Below are positions 1 through 5,003 of a DNA stretch of 6,451 nucleotides, piece by piece. The stretch is from Caryophanales bacterium UBA3935. Its GTDB lineage: Bacteria; Bacillota_I; Bacilli_A; ML615J-28; CAG-698. The stretch's first letter is position 1. Each line of letters starts with the position of its first letter. The notes below the pieces were generated by a model that saw only the letters and a list, made by a program, of their open reading frames with translations, was not told the DNA's origin and did no database searches. The stretch spans positions 3,080 through 9,530 of the forward strand of contig DGED01000056.1 in NCBI GenBank assembly GCA_002385755.1, written 5' to 3'. Position numbers and translations under genes: made by a program.

Positions 1-1083
1 TGCGCGCTGGGTCTCGCCACGCCGACCGCGATTCTGGTGGGGACGGGAAAAGGGGCCGAACACGGAATCTTGATTAAAGGCGGCGACGTTTTAGAGGCCG
101 TAAGCAAAATCGACGTCGTCTTATTCGATAAAACCGGGACGCTCACCCTCGGGAAGCCGGAAGTGGGCGCCGTTCGCGCCTTTTCCGGTTTTTCCGCAGA
201 CGATGTTCTCCGCTTGGCGGCGTCGGCGGAAAAGGGTTCGGAACACCCGCTCGCCCGGGCGATCGTCAAGGCGGCGGAAGAGAAAGGGATAATATTTGAA
301 TCATTGACCGATTTTAAAGCTTATCCCGGTCGGGGCGTTCTCGGCCGGGTCGGCGGGGAGGAGATCGTTCTCGGCAGCGAGAAAATGCTTGCTTCCGCGG
401 GGATTGAAATCGATTCGGCGGCGGCGCGCTCATATCTTTCGGACGGGAATACGATCGTCTATCTCGGCGCGGGAGGTAAGTTCGCGGGGCTTATCGCAAT
501 CAGCGACGTCATCCGGCCGGAGGCCGAGGAAACCATCCTCCGCCTTAAAATGATGGGCGTCAAGCCGATCATGCTCACCGGGGACAACCCGGCGGCGGCG
601 CGCGCCGTCGCGAGAACGGTCGGTATCGATGATGTTTACGCCGGGATTATGCCCGACGAGAAGACGGAAGTCGTTAAAAGATTGCAGGCGAAAGGCCTGA
701 AAACGGCGATGGTCGGCGACGGGATAAACGACGCTCCGGCGTTGGCCCAATCCGACATCGGCATCGCCTTCGGCCGGGCGACCGATATCGCCGTCGAATC
801 GGCGGCGATCGTCTTGGTCCGAAACAACTTGCTTGACGTCGTGAACGCGATCGAGTTAAGCGCGAGGACGCTCGGCAATATCAAAGAAAATCTTTTCTGG
901 GCGTTCTTTTATAACGCGCTCGGTATTCCTATCGCGGCCGGGCTGCTTCACGCTTTCGGCGGCCCGCTCCTCAATCCGATGATCGCCGCGCTCGCGATGT
1001 CGTTCTCCTCGGTCTCGGTCGTGCTAAACGCCTTGCGTTTGCGGCGATATAAACCGCGGGCGATAGAAAAAAGAAACTCTTGA
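1..1083 (+). CDS. copA: Copper-exporting P1B-type ATPase, 3' part (5' end outside window)
   Basis: This is the C-terminal part of a P1B-1 ATPase that pumps Cu(I) out across the cytoplasmic membrane using ATP. The frame is open from base 1. The first codon is Cys, followed by ALGLATPTA, which is the end of the CPC motif in the metal-binding helix; the N-terminal metal-binding domains and first helices lie upstream. Visible motifs are the phosphorylation site DKTGTLT (Asp at 127-129), the nucleotide-domain SEHPLA (238-255), MLTGDNP (571-591) and GDGINDAPAL (715-744). Two C-terminal helices carry FFYNALG and MSFSSVS, the Tyr-Asn and Met-x-x-Ser-Ser signatures of copper-type pumps. One oddity is GRATDIA (about 772-792), where the family usually has G-x-G-T-D-x-A. 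A hairpin terminator follows. No copper regulator or chaperone gene is seen in the window. The copper assignment is strong; silver transport is also possible. Confidence 0.93.
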   Translation, partial: CALGLATPTAILVGTGKGAEHGILIKGGDVLEAVSKIDVVLFDKTGTLTLGKPEVGAVRAFSGFSADDVLRLAASAEKGSEHPLARAIVKAAEEKGIIFESLTDFKAYPGRGVLGRVGGEEIVLGSEKMLASAGIEIDSAAARSYLSDGNTIVYLGAGGKFAGLIAISDVIRPEAEETILRLKMMGVKPIMLTGDNPAAARAVARTVGIDDVYAGIMPDEKTEVVKRLQAKGLKTAMVGDGINDAPALAQSDIGIAFGRATDIAVESAAIVLVRNNLLDVVNAIELSARTLGNIKENLFWAFFYNALGIPIAAGLLHAFGGPLLNPMIAALAMSFSSVSVVLNALRLRRYKPRAIEKRNS

Positions 1084-1099
1084 TTCAAAGTAAAAATAC

Positions 1100-1143
1100 A
1101 AAAACAGCCGCGACGACTAATTCGGTCATTACGGCTGTTTTTT
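1100..1143. terminator. Bidirectional intrinsic terminator between copA and the minus-strand microgene
   Basis: AAAAACAGCCG (1100-1110) pairs perfectly with CGGCTGTTTTT (1132-1142), giving an 11-bp stem with a 21-nt loop. On the plus strand the GC core is followed by six T (1138-1143) and serves copA, which stops at 1083. On the minus strand the same core is followed by TTTTTGTATTTTTA and serves the small convergent gene that stops at 1155. The A-tract/T-tract symmetry is typical of terminators shared by convergent genes. Confidence 0.85.
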
Positions 1144-1154
1144 ATATATTTGTT

Positions 1155-1277
1155 TTATGTTAAGTCAAAATCGCATCTTCTCCGCCTCCGGCGCGGGCAG
1201 CAGCAGCAACAGCAGCAGCACCGGACCGGGAAGCAGCAAGTCGCGACCGGGAAGAAAAAGGGATCAAAAAAGAACAT
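1155..1277 (-). CDS. Cys-run / Arg-run microprotein, 40 aa, function unknown
   Basis: I do not recognise this gene. It starts at ATG 1277-1275, is preceded by a near-ideal ribosome site AAAGGAG (1292-1286) with 8-nt spacing, and stops with TAA at 1157-1155. The protein begins MFFFDPFFFPVAT. It then has Cys-Cys (14-15), FPVR (16-19), eight consecutive Cys (20-27), Pro, six consecutive Arg (29-34), and a short tail CDFDLT. Eleven of 40 residues are Cys. The Arg run uses four different codons (CGC, CGG, AGG, AGA) and the Cys run mixes TGC with TGT, so the runs are not only a DNA triplet repeat. A promoter lies directly upstream and a terminator directly downstream, making a complete one-gene unit convergent with copA. 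Metal binding is a possible role, given the Cys content and the copper-pump neighbour, but this is inference. It could also be a Cys-sensing leader peptide, although no regulated minus-strand gene follows in the window. Expression is unproven. Confidence 0.55.
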   Translation of the reverse strand: MFFFDPFFFPVATCCFPVRCCCCCCCCPRRRRRRCDFDLT

Positions 1278-1298
1278 CTGCTCAACTCCTTTCAGTAT

Positions 1299-1327
1299 AT
1301 AGTATTGCGGGGCGGGGTAAATGTAAA
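1299..1327 (-). promoter_or_regulatory. Promoter of the Cys-run microgene
   Basis: Reading the minus strand, TTTACA (1327-1322) is separated by 17 nt from TACTAT (1304-1299), a good sigma-70/SigA spacing with five of six and four of six consensus bases. The predicted start, near 1292, falls at the edge of the ribosome site AAAGGAG, so the untranslated leader would be only about 15 nt. This is a prediction from sequence only. Confidence 0.5.
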
Positions 1328-1357
1328 CGGAAAAAGTCCAATTTATCGCCGGTTGTC

Positions 1358-1386
1358 TTGAGTTTTCCTAAATAATATGTTAATAT
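1358..1386 (+). promoter_or_regulatory. Promoter of the HAD phosphatase gene
   Basis: TTGAGT (1358-1363) and TAATAT (1381-1386) are separated by exactly 17 nt, with an extended -10 TG at 1378-1379. Transcription would start near 1393, about 24 nt before the ATG at 1417. The -35 box lies about 30 bp from that of the divergent minus-strand promoter, so the two genes share one compact intergenic region. Confidence 0.65.
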
Positions 1387-1416
1387 TTATCAATAACTGA
1401 GAATGGGGAAATTTAG

Positions 1417-2127
1417 ATGAACACCTTTTTATTTGATTTGGACGGCACGCTTTTGCCTTTAAGAGAAGAAGAATTCGCGCGGATTTATTTTTCCGGGCTT
1501 TCCCGGCGGATGATTGAGGCCGGTTACCGGAAGGAAGACTTTATGAAGGCGCTTTGGACGGGAATCGAGGCGATGCGGGAAAACGACGGCCGCGCCGTCA
1601 ACGAGGAAGTCTTTTGGCGCGCGTTCCCGGCGGCCTTAGGCGGCGCTCGCGAAGAGCTCGAGGAGCTTTTCTACGATTACTATCGGGAAGAGTTTTTCGA
1701 GACGAAGAAGTCCGCGAGCCCGACTCCGTACGCGGCGAAATGCGTCGCCGCCTTGAAAGAAAAGGGATACCGACTTGTCCTCGCCACAAACCCCCTGTTT
1801 CCCCCGATCGCGACCTATCAACGGATAAGGTGGGCGGGGCTCGAGCCGGAGGATTTCCTGTTGGTGACGACGATCGATAATTCCCGCTATTGCAAGCCTA
1901 ATTTGAAATATTACGAAGACATTCTTGTAAAAATCGGCGCCAGTCCCGGCGATTGCATTATGGTCGGAAACGACGTCGACGAGGACATGGTCGCCCGCGA
2001 ACTCGGTTGCGAGACATATCTTCTCCTGGATTGCCTGATTAACGCGAAAGGCGCGGAGATTGATTCGTTCAGGCGGGGGCGGATAACCGATCTGTACGAT
2101 TTCATTTTGAAACTTCCCGGAATGTAA
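1417..2127 (+). CDS. HAD-superfamily hydrolase, phosphatase type
   Basis: A 236-residue cytoplasmic protein of the haloacid dehalogenase superfamily, most likely a Mg-dependent phosphatase acting on a small phosphorylated metabolite. All four HAD motifs are present: motif I FDLDGT (Asp7 nucleophile, Asp9 acid/base), motif II LATNP (Thr124), motif III Lys160 in CKPNLKYY, and motif IV GNDVDED (Asp186 and Asp190, metal ligands). Residues 13-100 between motifs I and II form a helical cap, which suggests a subclass I (C1-cap) enzyme. The length is normal for the family. The ATG at 1417 is chosen because motif I must lie at the N-terminus; its ribosome site is modest (GGGGAA, 1405-1410). It has its own promoter and no clear terminator after it, so read-through into the small downstream genes is possible. 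The substrate cannot be told from sequence. Confidence 0.9.
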   Translation: MNTFLFDLDGTLLPLREEEFARIYFSGLSRRMIEAGYRKEDFMKALWTGIEAMRENDGRAVNEEVFWRAFPAALGGAREELEELFYDYYREEFFETKKSASPTPYAAKCVAALKEKGYRLVLATNPLFPPIATYQRIRWAGLEPEDFLLVTTIDNSRYCKPNLKYYEDILVKIGASPGDCIMVGNDVDEDMVARELGCETYLLLDCLINAKGAEIDSFRRGRITDLYDFILKLPGM

Positions 2128-2206
2128 AAATCAAAGATAAATAGTTTAAGAACGGGAATTGGGAAAAAAATATAAAGGATGAAAAAACGCGGAAAGGATT
2201 TTGGCG

Positions 2207-2497
2207 ATGAAAAATTTGCGGAAACATAATTTTATTATCGGCTGCGTCATTCTTTTGCTTGCCGTCGGCACGGGGATCTTTTTTAACTATTTAATCGACG
2301 ATTATCCGGAATGGTCGAGCATGCGCCGGATGTTGAAGGAAGTCAGGATCCCGGTTGTCGGCATGATGCTTCTTACGGGATTTTGGTTTTTCTGGCTTGC
2401 CGTTAGAGACAATAAAAAATACGATTGGGTCGTCGTTTTGTTCTTTTTGGCAGCCTTTGTCTTATTCACAGTGCTATTTATTCTGTCGATATTATAA
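2207..2497 (+). CDS. Small membrane protein with three predicted helices, function unknown
   Basis: A 96-residue protein that I do not recognise as a named family. Three hydrophobic segments are visible: about residues 9-30, 48-66 and 74-96, the last ending at the C-terminus. A short charged loop (DDYPEWSSMRRMLKEVR) lies between helices 1 and 2, and RDNKKYD lies between helices 2 and 3. The positively charged N-terminus (MKNLRKH) suggests it faces the cytoplasm. The ATG at 2207 is preferred over an in-frame TTG at 2201, because the ribosome site GGAAAGGA (2191-2198) is 8 nt from the ATG and only 2 nt from the TTG. The next gene starts 19 nt downstream, so the two are probably co-transcribed. 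No convincing promoter was found in the preceding 80 bases. Confidence 0.75.
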   Translation: MKNLRKHNFIIGCVILLLAVGTGIFFNYLIDDYPEWSSMRRMLKEVRIPVVGMMLLTGFWFFWLAVRDNKKYDWVVVLFFLAAFVLFTVLFILSIL

Positions 2498-2516
2498 CGA
2501 AAGAAAGGAGAACGTT

Positions 2517-2720
2517 ATGGATGAGTTAAGGGAAATACTTGAGAAGTTCGCTCGCTCGGGCTGGAGCGTGATCGCCGCGCCGGCGCGGGACTGGCTATCC
2601 GGAAACAAAGACAAAGAGCGGCTTGTCGCCGCTTTACGTCGGGCGGATGCGGAATGCGGTAACTGCGGCTGCGAGTTCGATCCCCTTTACAAAAGGGCGC
2701 TTAAATTGCTGGAACAATGA
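2517..2720 (+). CDS. Small protein with a CxxCxC cluster, 67 aa, function unknown
   Basis: A soluble protein of 67 residues that I do not recognise as a characterised family. The start is ATG 2517, 6 nt after a strong ribosome site AAAGGAG (2504-2510); the frame stays open further upstream, but only inside the preceding gene. It begins with an amphipathic helix (MDELREILEKF), then GWSVIAAPARDWLSG (15-29), a charged helix (31-44), and CGNCGCEFDPLYKRALKLL (47-65), with Cys47, Cys50 and Cys52. Three close Cys residues could bind a metal or form a redox pair, but a mononuclear site would need a fourth ligand. It follows the small membrane protein by 19 nt and probably shares its transcript. Confidence 0.75.
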   Translation: MDELREILEKFARSGWSVIAAPARDWLSGNKDKERLVAALRRADAECGNCGCEFDPLYKRALKLLEQ

Positions 2721-2723
2721 TGT

Positions 2724-2750
2724 AAGCGGTTTATTCGCGCTTTATTTTCA
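2724..2750 (+). terminator. Possible weak terminator after the CxxCxC gene
   Basis: AAGCG (2724-2728) can pair with CGCTT (2738-2742), followed by the T-rich stretch TTATTTT. The stem is only 5 bp. An alternative pairing of CGCTT with AAGCG at 2766-2770, followed by TTTTCTTT, is equally short. A termination site is expected here because a strong new promoter follows, but the evidence is weak. Confidence 0.3.
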
Positions 2751-2789
2751 AAAATATCTTGCGGTAAGCGTTTTCTTTGAAATTTTTCA

Positions 2790-2818
2790 TTGCCAAGGCA
2801 TAATAATAATGATATAAT
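2790..2818 (+). promoter_or_regulatory. Strong promoter of the Tyr-leader / ABC transporter operon
   Basis: TTGCCA (2790-2795) and a perfect TATAAT (2813-2818) are separated by 17 nt. An extended -10 TG (2810-2811) is also present. Transcription should start near 2825, 20 nt before the leader-peptide ATG and about 278 nt before the first transporter gene. This long leader fits an attenuator. Confidence 0.8.
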
Positions 2819-2844
2819 TAGTTAAACTTGATAGGAGCTTAATT

Positions 2845-2919
2845 ATGACGAGGCTTGTAGTCAACCGTTACTACTATTATTATTATTACTTTCCAAGAAG
2901 GTGTCATGAAAAACACTGA
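2845..2919 (+). CDS. Tyrosine-run leader peptide, 24 aa
   Basis: A short reading frame starting at ATG 2845, 7 nt after the ribosome site AGGAG (2833-2837), and ending at TGA 2917-2919. The product begins MTRLVVNR, then has seven consecutive Tyr (codons at 2869-2889: TAC, TAC, four TAT, TAC), one Phe, and the tail PRRCHEKH. Runs of one amino acid in a tiny frame between a promoter and a biosynthesis or transport operon mark attenuation leader peptides, as in the his and pheA leaders of enteric bacteria. A ribosome short of charged tRNA-Tyr would stall in this run. The last codons (2893-2908) also belong to RNA pairing segments, which ties translation to folding. No function is expected for the peptide itself. 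It is far shorter than most gene finders accept. Confidence 0.82.
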   Translation: MTRLVVNRYYYYYYYFPRRCHEKH

Positions 2920-2937
2920 TTGATTCTTGGCTTTTTC
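2893..2937 (+). promoter_or_regulatory. Leader hairpin just after the Tyr codons (likely pause hairpin)
   Basis: CCAAGAA (2893-2899) pairs with TTCTTGG (2924-2930), 7 bp. GTGT (2901-2904) can pair inside it with ACAC (2913-2916). The sequence CTTTTTC follows at 2931-2937. The hairpin overlaps the end of the leader peptide and its stop codon, so a ribosome finishing the peptide would melt it. By analogy with the first hairpin of the trp leader, it may pause RNA polymerase so that transcription and leader translation stay in step. It could also act as a weak early terminator. The role is inferred. Confidence 0.5.
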
Positions 2938-3053
2938 TTGCGGGAGTAAGTCATAAGTCATAATTAAATCCGTGTTATTACGTGACACCGGCCGAAGGCG
3001 TCGAAAGTAATAACACGGTAACGGTAAAAAAGCCTAAGATTATTGTGTTATTA
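2900..3053 (+). promoter_or_regulatory. Attenuator with alternative RNA pairings (antiterminator region)
   Basis: Four mutually competing segments are visible. Segment 1, CCGTGTTATTA (2970-2980), pairs over 11 bp with segment 2, TAATAACACGG (3008-3018). Segment 2 can instead pair with segment 3, GTGTTATTA (3045-3053), over 9 bp. Segment 3 also pairs with segment 4 (3061-3072) to make the terminator. In addition, GGTGTCATG inside the leader peptide (2900-2908) can pair over 9 bp, with one G-U, with CGTGACACC (2981-2989), directly adjacent to segment 1. The inferred logic is as follows. A stalled ribosome leaves 2900-2908 free to bind 2981-2989, which breaks 1:2, lets 2:3 form and blocks the terminator. 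A ribosome that reaches the stop codon covers 2900-2908, so 1:2 and 3:4 form and transcription ends. The pairings are read directly; the switch is inference. Confidence 0.75.
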
Positions 3054-3082
3054 CTTGATGTGATAACACAATTTTTTATTTT
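3042..3082 (+). terminator. Attenuator terminator before the ABC transporter operon
   Basis: ATTGTGTTAT (3042-3051) pairs with ATAACACAAT (3063-3072), extended by a U-G and an A-U pair, to give a 12-bp stem with a 7-nt loop. TTTTTTATTTT follows (3072-3082). The stem is AT-rich for an intrinsic terminator, which suits a conditional one. It ends about 14 nt before the ribosome site of the substrate-binding protein gene (AAGGAGG, 3091-3097), so it would control the whole operon. Confidence 0.75.
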
Positions 3083-3102
3083 ATGAGCATAAGGAGGAAA
3101 AA

Positions 3103-4080
3103 ATGAAATTTAGTAAGTTTTTTGGTTTGTTTTTATTGACGCTTGTCGTCGCGATGTTTGCCGGGTGCGATGACGGGCGGATAAAAATCGGCATTCTTCA
3201 GTACACCGAGCACGAAGCGTTGGATGAAGCGAAAAGGGGTTTTATCGACGGGCTCGCGGAAGCGGGGTTCGTTGACGGGGAAAATATCACGATCCTGGAA
3301 GAAAACCCGCACGCCAACGCCAACACGATGTCGCTTCAGGCGAAGAAACTCGTCCGTAAATCCGACCTAATTCTCGCTATCGCCACGCAAGCGGCGAACG
3401 CCGTCGTAAACGAGGCGAAGAAGCAGAAGAAAGACACGCCGATTCTTTTCACGGCGGTGACGGATCCCGTCGACGCCAAACTAATCGCAAGCCCCGAAAA
3501 ACCGGGCGGGAACGTAACGGGCACAAACGACATGAATCCGATCGCCGAGCAAATATCGCTGGTGAAGGAACTGCTCCCCGGGGCGAAAAAACTGGGAATT
3601 CTTTATACCGCGAGCGAGAACAATTCCGCGGTCCAGGCTAATATCGCCAAAGAAGAAGCGGAAAAAATCGGTCTCGAAGTCACGATTAAAACTATCGAAG
3701 GCGTCAACGACCTGCAGCAGGTCGCAGGCCAGCTCGCGTCCGGCGTCGACGCCCTCTACATTCCGACCGACAACACCATCGCCGGGGCGATGGGAATCGT
3801 TAAGGACGTTCTTAGGGAAAAGAAAATCCCGGCGATCGTCGGCGAGCCGAATATCGTCGCCGCGGGCGGCTCAATTACTTTCGGCATCAATTATTACCGT
3901 CTCGGCAAGCAAACGGCGGAAATGGCCGTTAAGATTTTGCGGGACAATGTCAACCCCAAGGATATCCCGTCGACCGGTCTTTCCGAATTCGATCTCGTCA
4001 TCAATAAAAAAGAATTGGACGAAATCGGCATCGTCATTCCCCAGAGTCTTCTGGACCGAGCCGACAGGATTATCGAATAG
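3103..4080 (+). CDS. ABC transporter substrate-binding lipoprotein, PF04392 (TrpX-like), probable tyrosine uptake
   Basis: A 325-residue binding protein, normal length for the ABC_sub_bind family (PF04392), which delivers a small ligand to a membrane permease. Residues 1-21 form a lipoprotein signal peptide (MKFSK, hydrophobic core, then FAG) with the lipidated Cys at 22, so the protein should be anchored on the outer face of the membrane. Phe at position -3 of the lipobox is less usual. Family features include KIGILQYTEHEALDEAKRG near the N-terminus, the hinge region around KKLGILYTASENNSA, YIPTDNTIAGA, and GGSITFGINYYRLGKQTAEM near the C-terminus. The ATG at 3103 has an excellent ribosome site, AAGGAGG (3091-3097, 5-nt spacing). 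The gene is first in a three-gene transporter operon behind the Tyr attenuator. Characterised relatives include TrpX-type proteins of streptococcal TrpXYZ. The leader suggests tyrosine as ligand; this is inference. Confidence 0.9.
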   Translation: MKFSKFFGLFLLTLVVAMFAGCDDGRIKIGILQYTEHEALDEAKRGFIDGLAEAGFVDGENITILEENPHANANTMSLQAKKLVRKSDLILAIATQAANAVVNEAKKQKKDTPILFTAVTDPVDAKLIASPEKPGGNVTGTNDMNPIAEQISLVKELLPGAKKLGILYTASENNSAVQANIAKEEAEKIGLEVTIKTIEGVNDLQQVAGQLASGVDALYIPTDNTIAGAMGIVKDVLREKKIPAIVGEPNIVAAGGSITFGINYYRLGKQTAEMAVKILRDNVNPKDIPSTGLSEFDLVINKKELDEIGIVIPQSLLDRADRIIE

Positions 4081-4091
4081 GGTCGATCGCG

Positions 4092-5003
4092 ATGGATGAG
4101 TTGCTAAATATCGTAAAAGACGCGCTTGAAATAGGATTGATCTGGTCGCTTTTGGCATTGGGAATCTTTATCGCCTTCCGAGTCTTGGAGTTCGCGGACC
4201 TTACGGCCGAGGGCGCGGTAACGATGGGCGGCGCCGTCGCCGCGAGTCTGATCTTAAAAGGCGCCCCGCCTTTTATCGCGACCTTGCTCTCCGTCGCCGG
4301 CGGGTTTTTGGCCGGAATCGTTACCGGCATCTTGCATACAAAACTTAAAATTCCCGCGATTCTTTCCGGGATTCTCACGATGACCGGACTTTATTCGGTA
4401 AACCTAAGGATCTTAGGCAAATCCGCGGTTCATTTGGGCGACGCCGCGACGATTTACACGTTCCCCCGGGGAATCATCGAGAACGCGTTCGTCGCCGAGA
4501 CGCTTACGACGTTTTTGGTCGTCGTCATCATTTTTTTCGTTCTTTATTGGTTTTTCGGGACGGAAATCGGGATGTCGATCCGCGCCACGGGGATGAATAA
4601 AAAAATGGCGCGCGCCCAGGGAATCAACACCGATATTATGATTATTTTCGGGCTGGCGCTCGCGAACGCCCTCGTCGCTTTATGCGGCGCGCTTCACGCC
4701 CAAAGCGCGAACAGCGCGAATATGGACGTCGGGAAAGGGACGATCGTTATCGGCCTCGCGGCGATTATTCTCGGCGAGATCTTATTCGGAAAACGCTCGT
4801 TTAAAAACTGGCTAATTTCCGTTATTTTAGGAAGCGTCGCTTACGAGGTTTTAGTCGGCGTCGCCATCGCCTTGGGCCTGAATCCCAATGATTTGAAGCT
4901 CTTACAGGCTATTCTCATCGCCTTTATTTTAGCCTTGCCGCTTGTTAAAAAGATCCGGGCGGCGAAACAGCGGCGGAAGGAGGGGGCGTATAACCGTGCT
5001 TAA
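4092..5003 (+). CDS. ABC transporter permease, LivH-like (TrpY-like)
   Basis: A 303-residue integral membrane protein of the BPD_transp_2 family (PF02653), the channel subunit of the transporter. Eight or nine hydrophobic segments can be seen, starting with IWSLLALGIFIAFRVL near residues 17-32 and ending near the positively charged tail KKIRAAKQRRK. The family signature lies in the second half: MSIRATGMNKKMARAQGINTD, a cytoplasmic loop likely to contact the ATPase, followed by ALANALVALCGALHAQ and GKGTIVIGLAAIILGE. The ATG at 4092 lies 11 nt after the stop of the binding-protein gene; the ribosome site is weak (AGGG, 4079-4082), which suggests translational coupling. The 3' end overlaps the next gene by 8 nt. 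The subfamily assignment is by sequence pattern; the ligand is inferred from the operon. Confidence 0.9.
   Translation: MDELLNIVKDALEIGLIWSLLALGIFIAFRVLEFADLTAEGAVTMGGAVAASLILKGAPPFIATLLSVAGGFLAGIVTGILHTKLKIPAILSGILTMTGLYSVNLRILGKSAVHLGDAATIYTFPRGIIENAFVAETLTTFLVVVIIFFVLYWFFGTEIGMSIRATGMNKKMARAQGINTDIMIIFGLALANALVALCGALHAQSANSANMDVGKGTIVIGLAAIILGEILFGKRSFKNWLISVILGSVAYEVLVGVAIALGLNPNDLKLLQAILIAFILALPLVKKIRAAKQRRKEGAYNRA

Noticed and set aside
430..884. Minus-strand open frames inside copA
   Set aside because: They are antisense to conserved ATPase motifs, lack ribosome sites and do not resemble any protein. They come from GC-rich codon bias.
1157..1375. Plus-strand frame of 72 codons rich in Ser
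   Set aside because: It is the antisense of the Cys/Arg-run microgene and its promoter. It has no ribosome site, and its composition is a by-product of the GCA/CAG run.
2179..2229. A 16-codon frame (MKKRGKDFGDEKF...) just before the small membrane protein
   Set aside because: Its ribosome site is poor, it overlaps the better-supported ATG at 2207 in another frame, and it shows no amino-acid run suggesting a leader.
2397..2516. Longer N-terminus for the CxxCxC protein
   Set aside because: The extension lies wholly inside the membrane-protein gene in another frame. The AAAGGAG site points to ATG 2517.
2821..3102. T-box riboswitch in the transporter leader
   Set aside because: No T-box consensus (AGGGTGGNACCGCG) is present. 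The GACACCGG stretch at 2984-2991 does not match, and the Tyr-run peptide explains tyrosine sensing better.
4942..4995. TTG start for the operon ATPase
   Set aside because: It has no ribosome site, and ABC ATPases of this type begin a few residues before the first beta strand, which fits GTG 4996.
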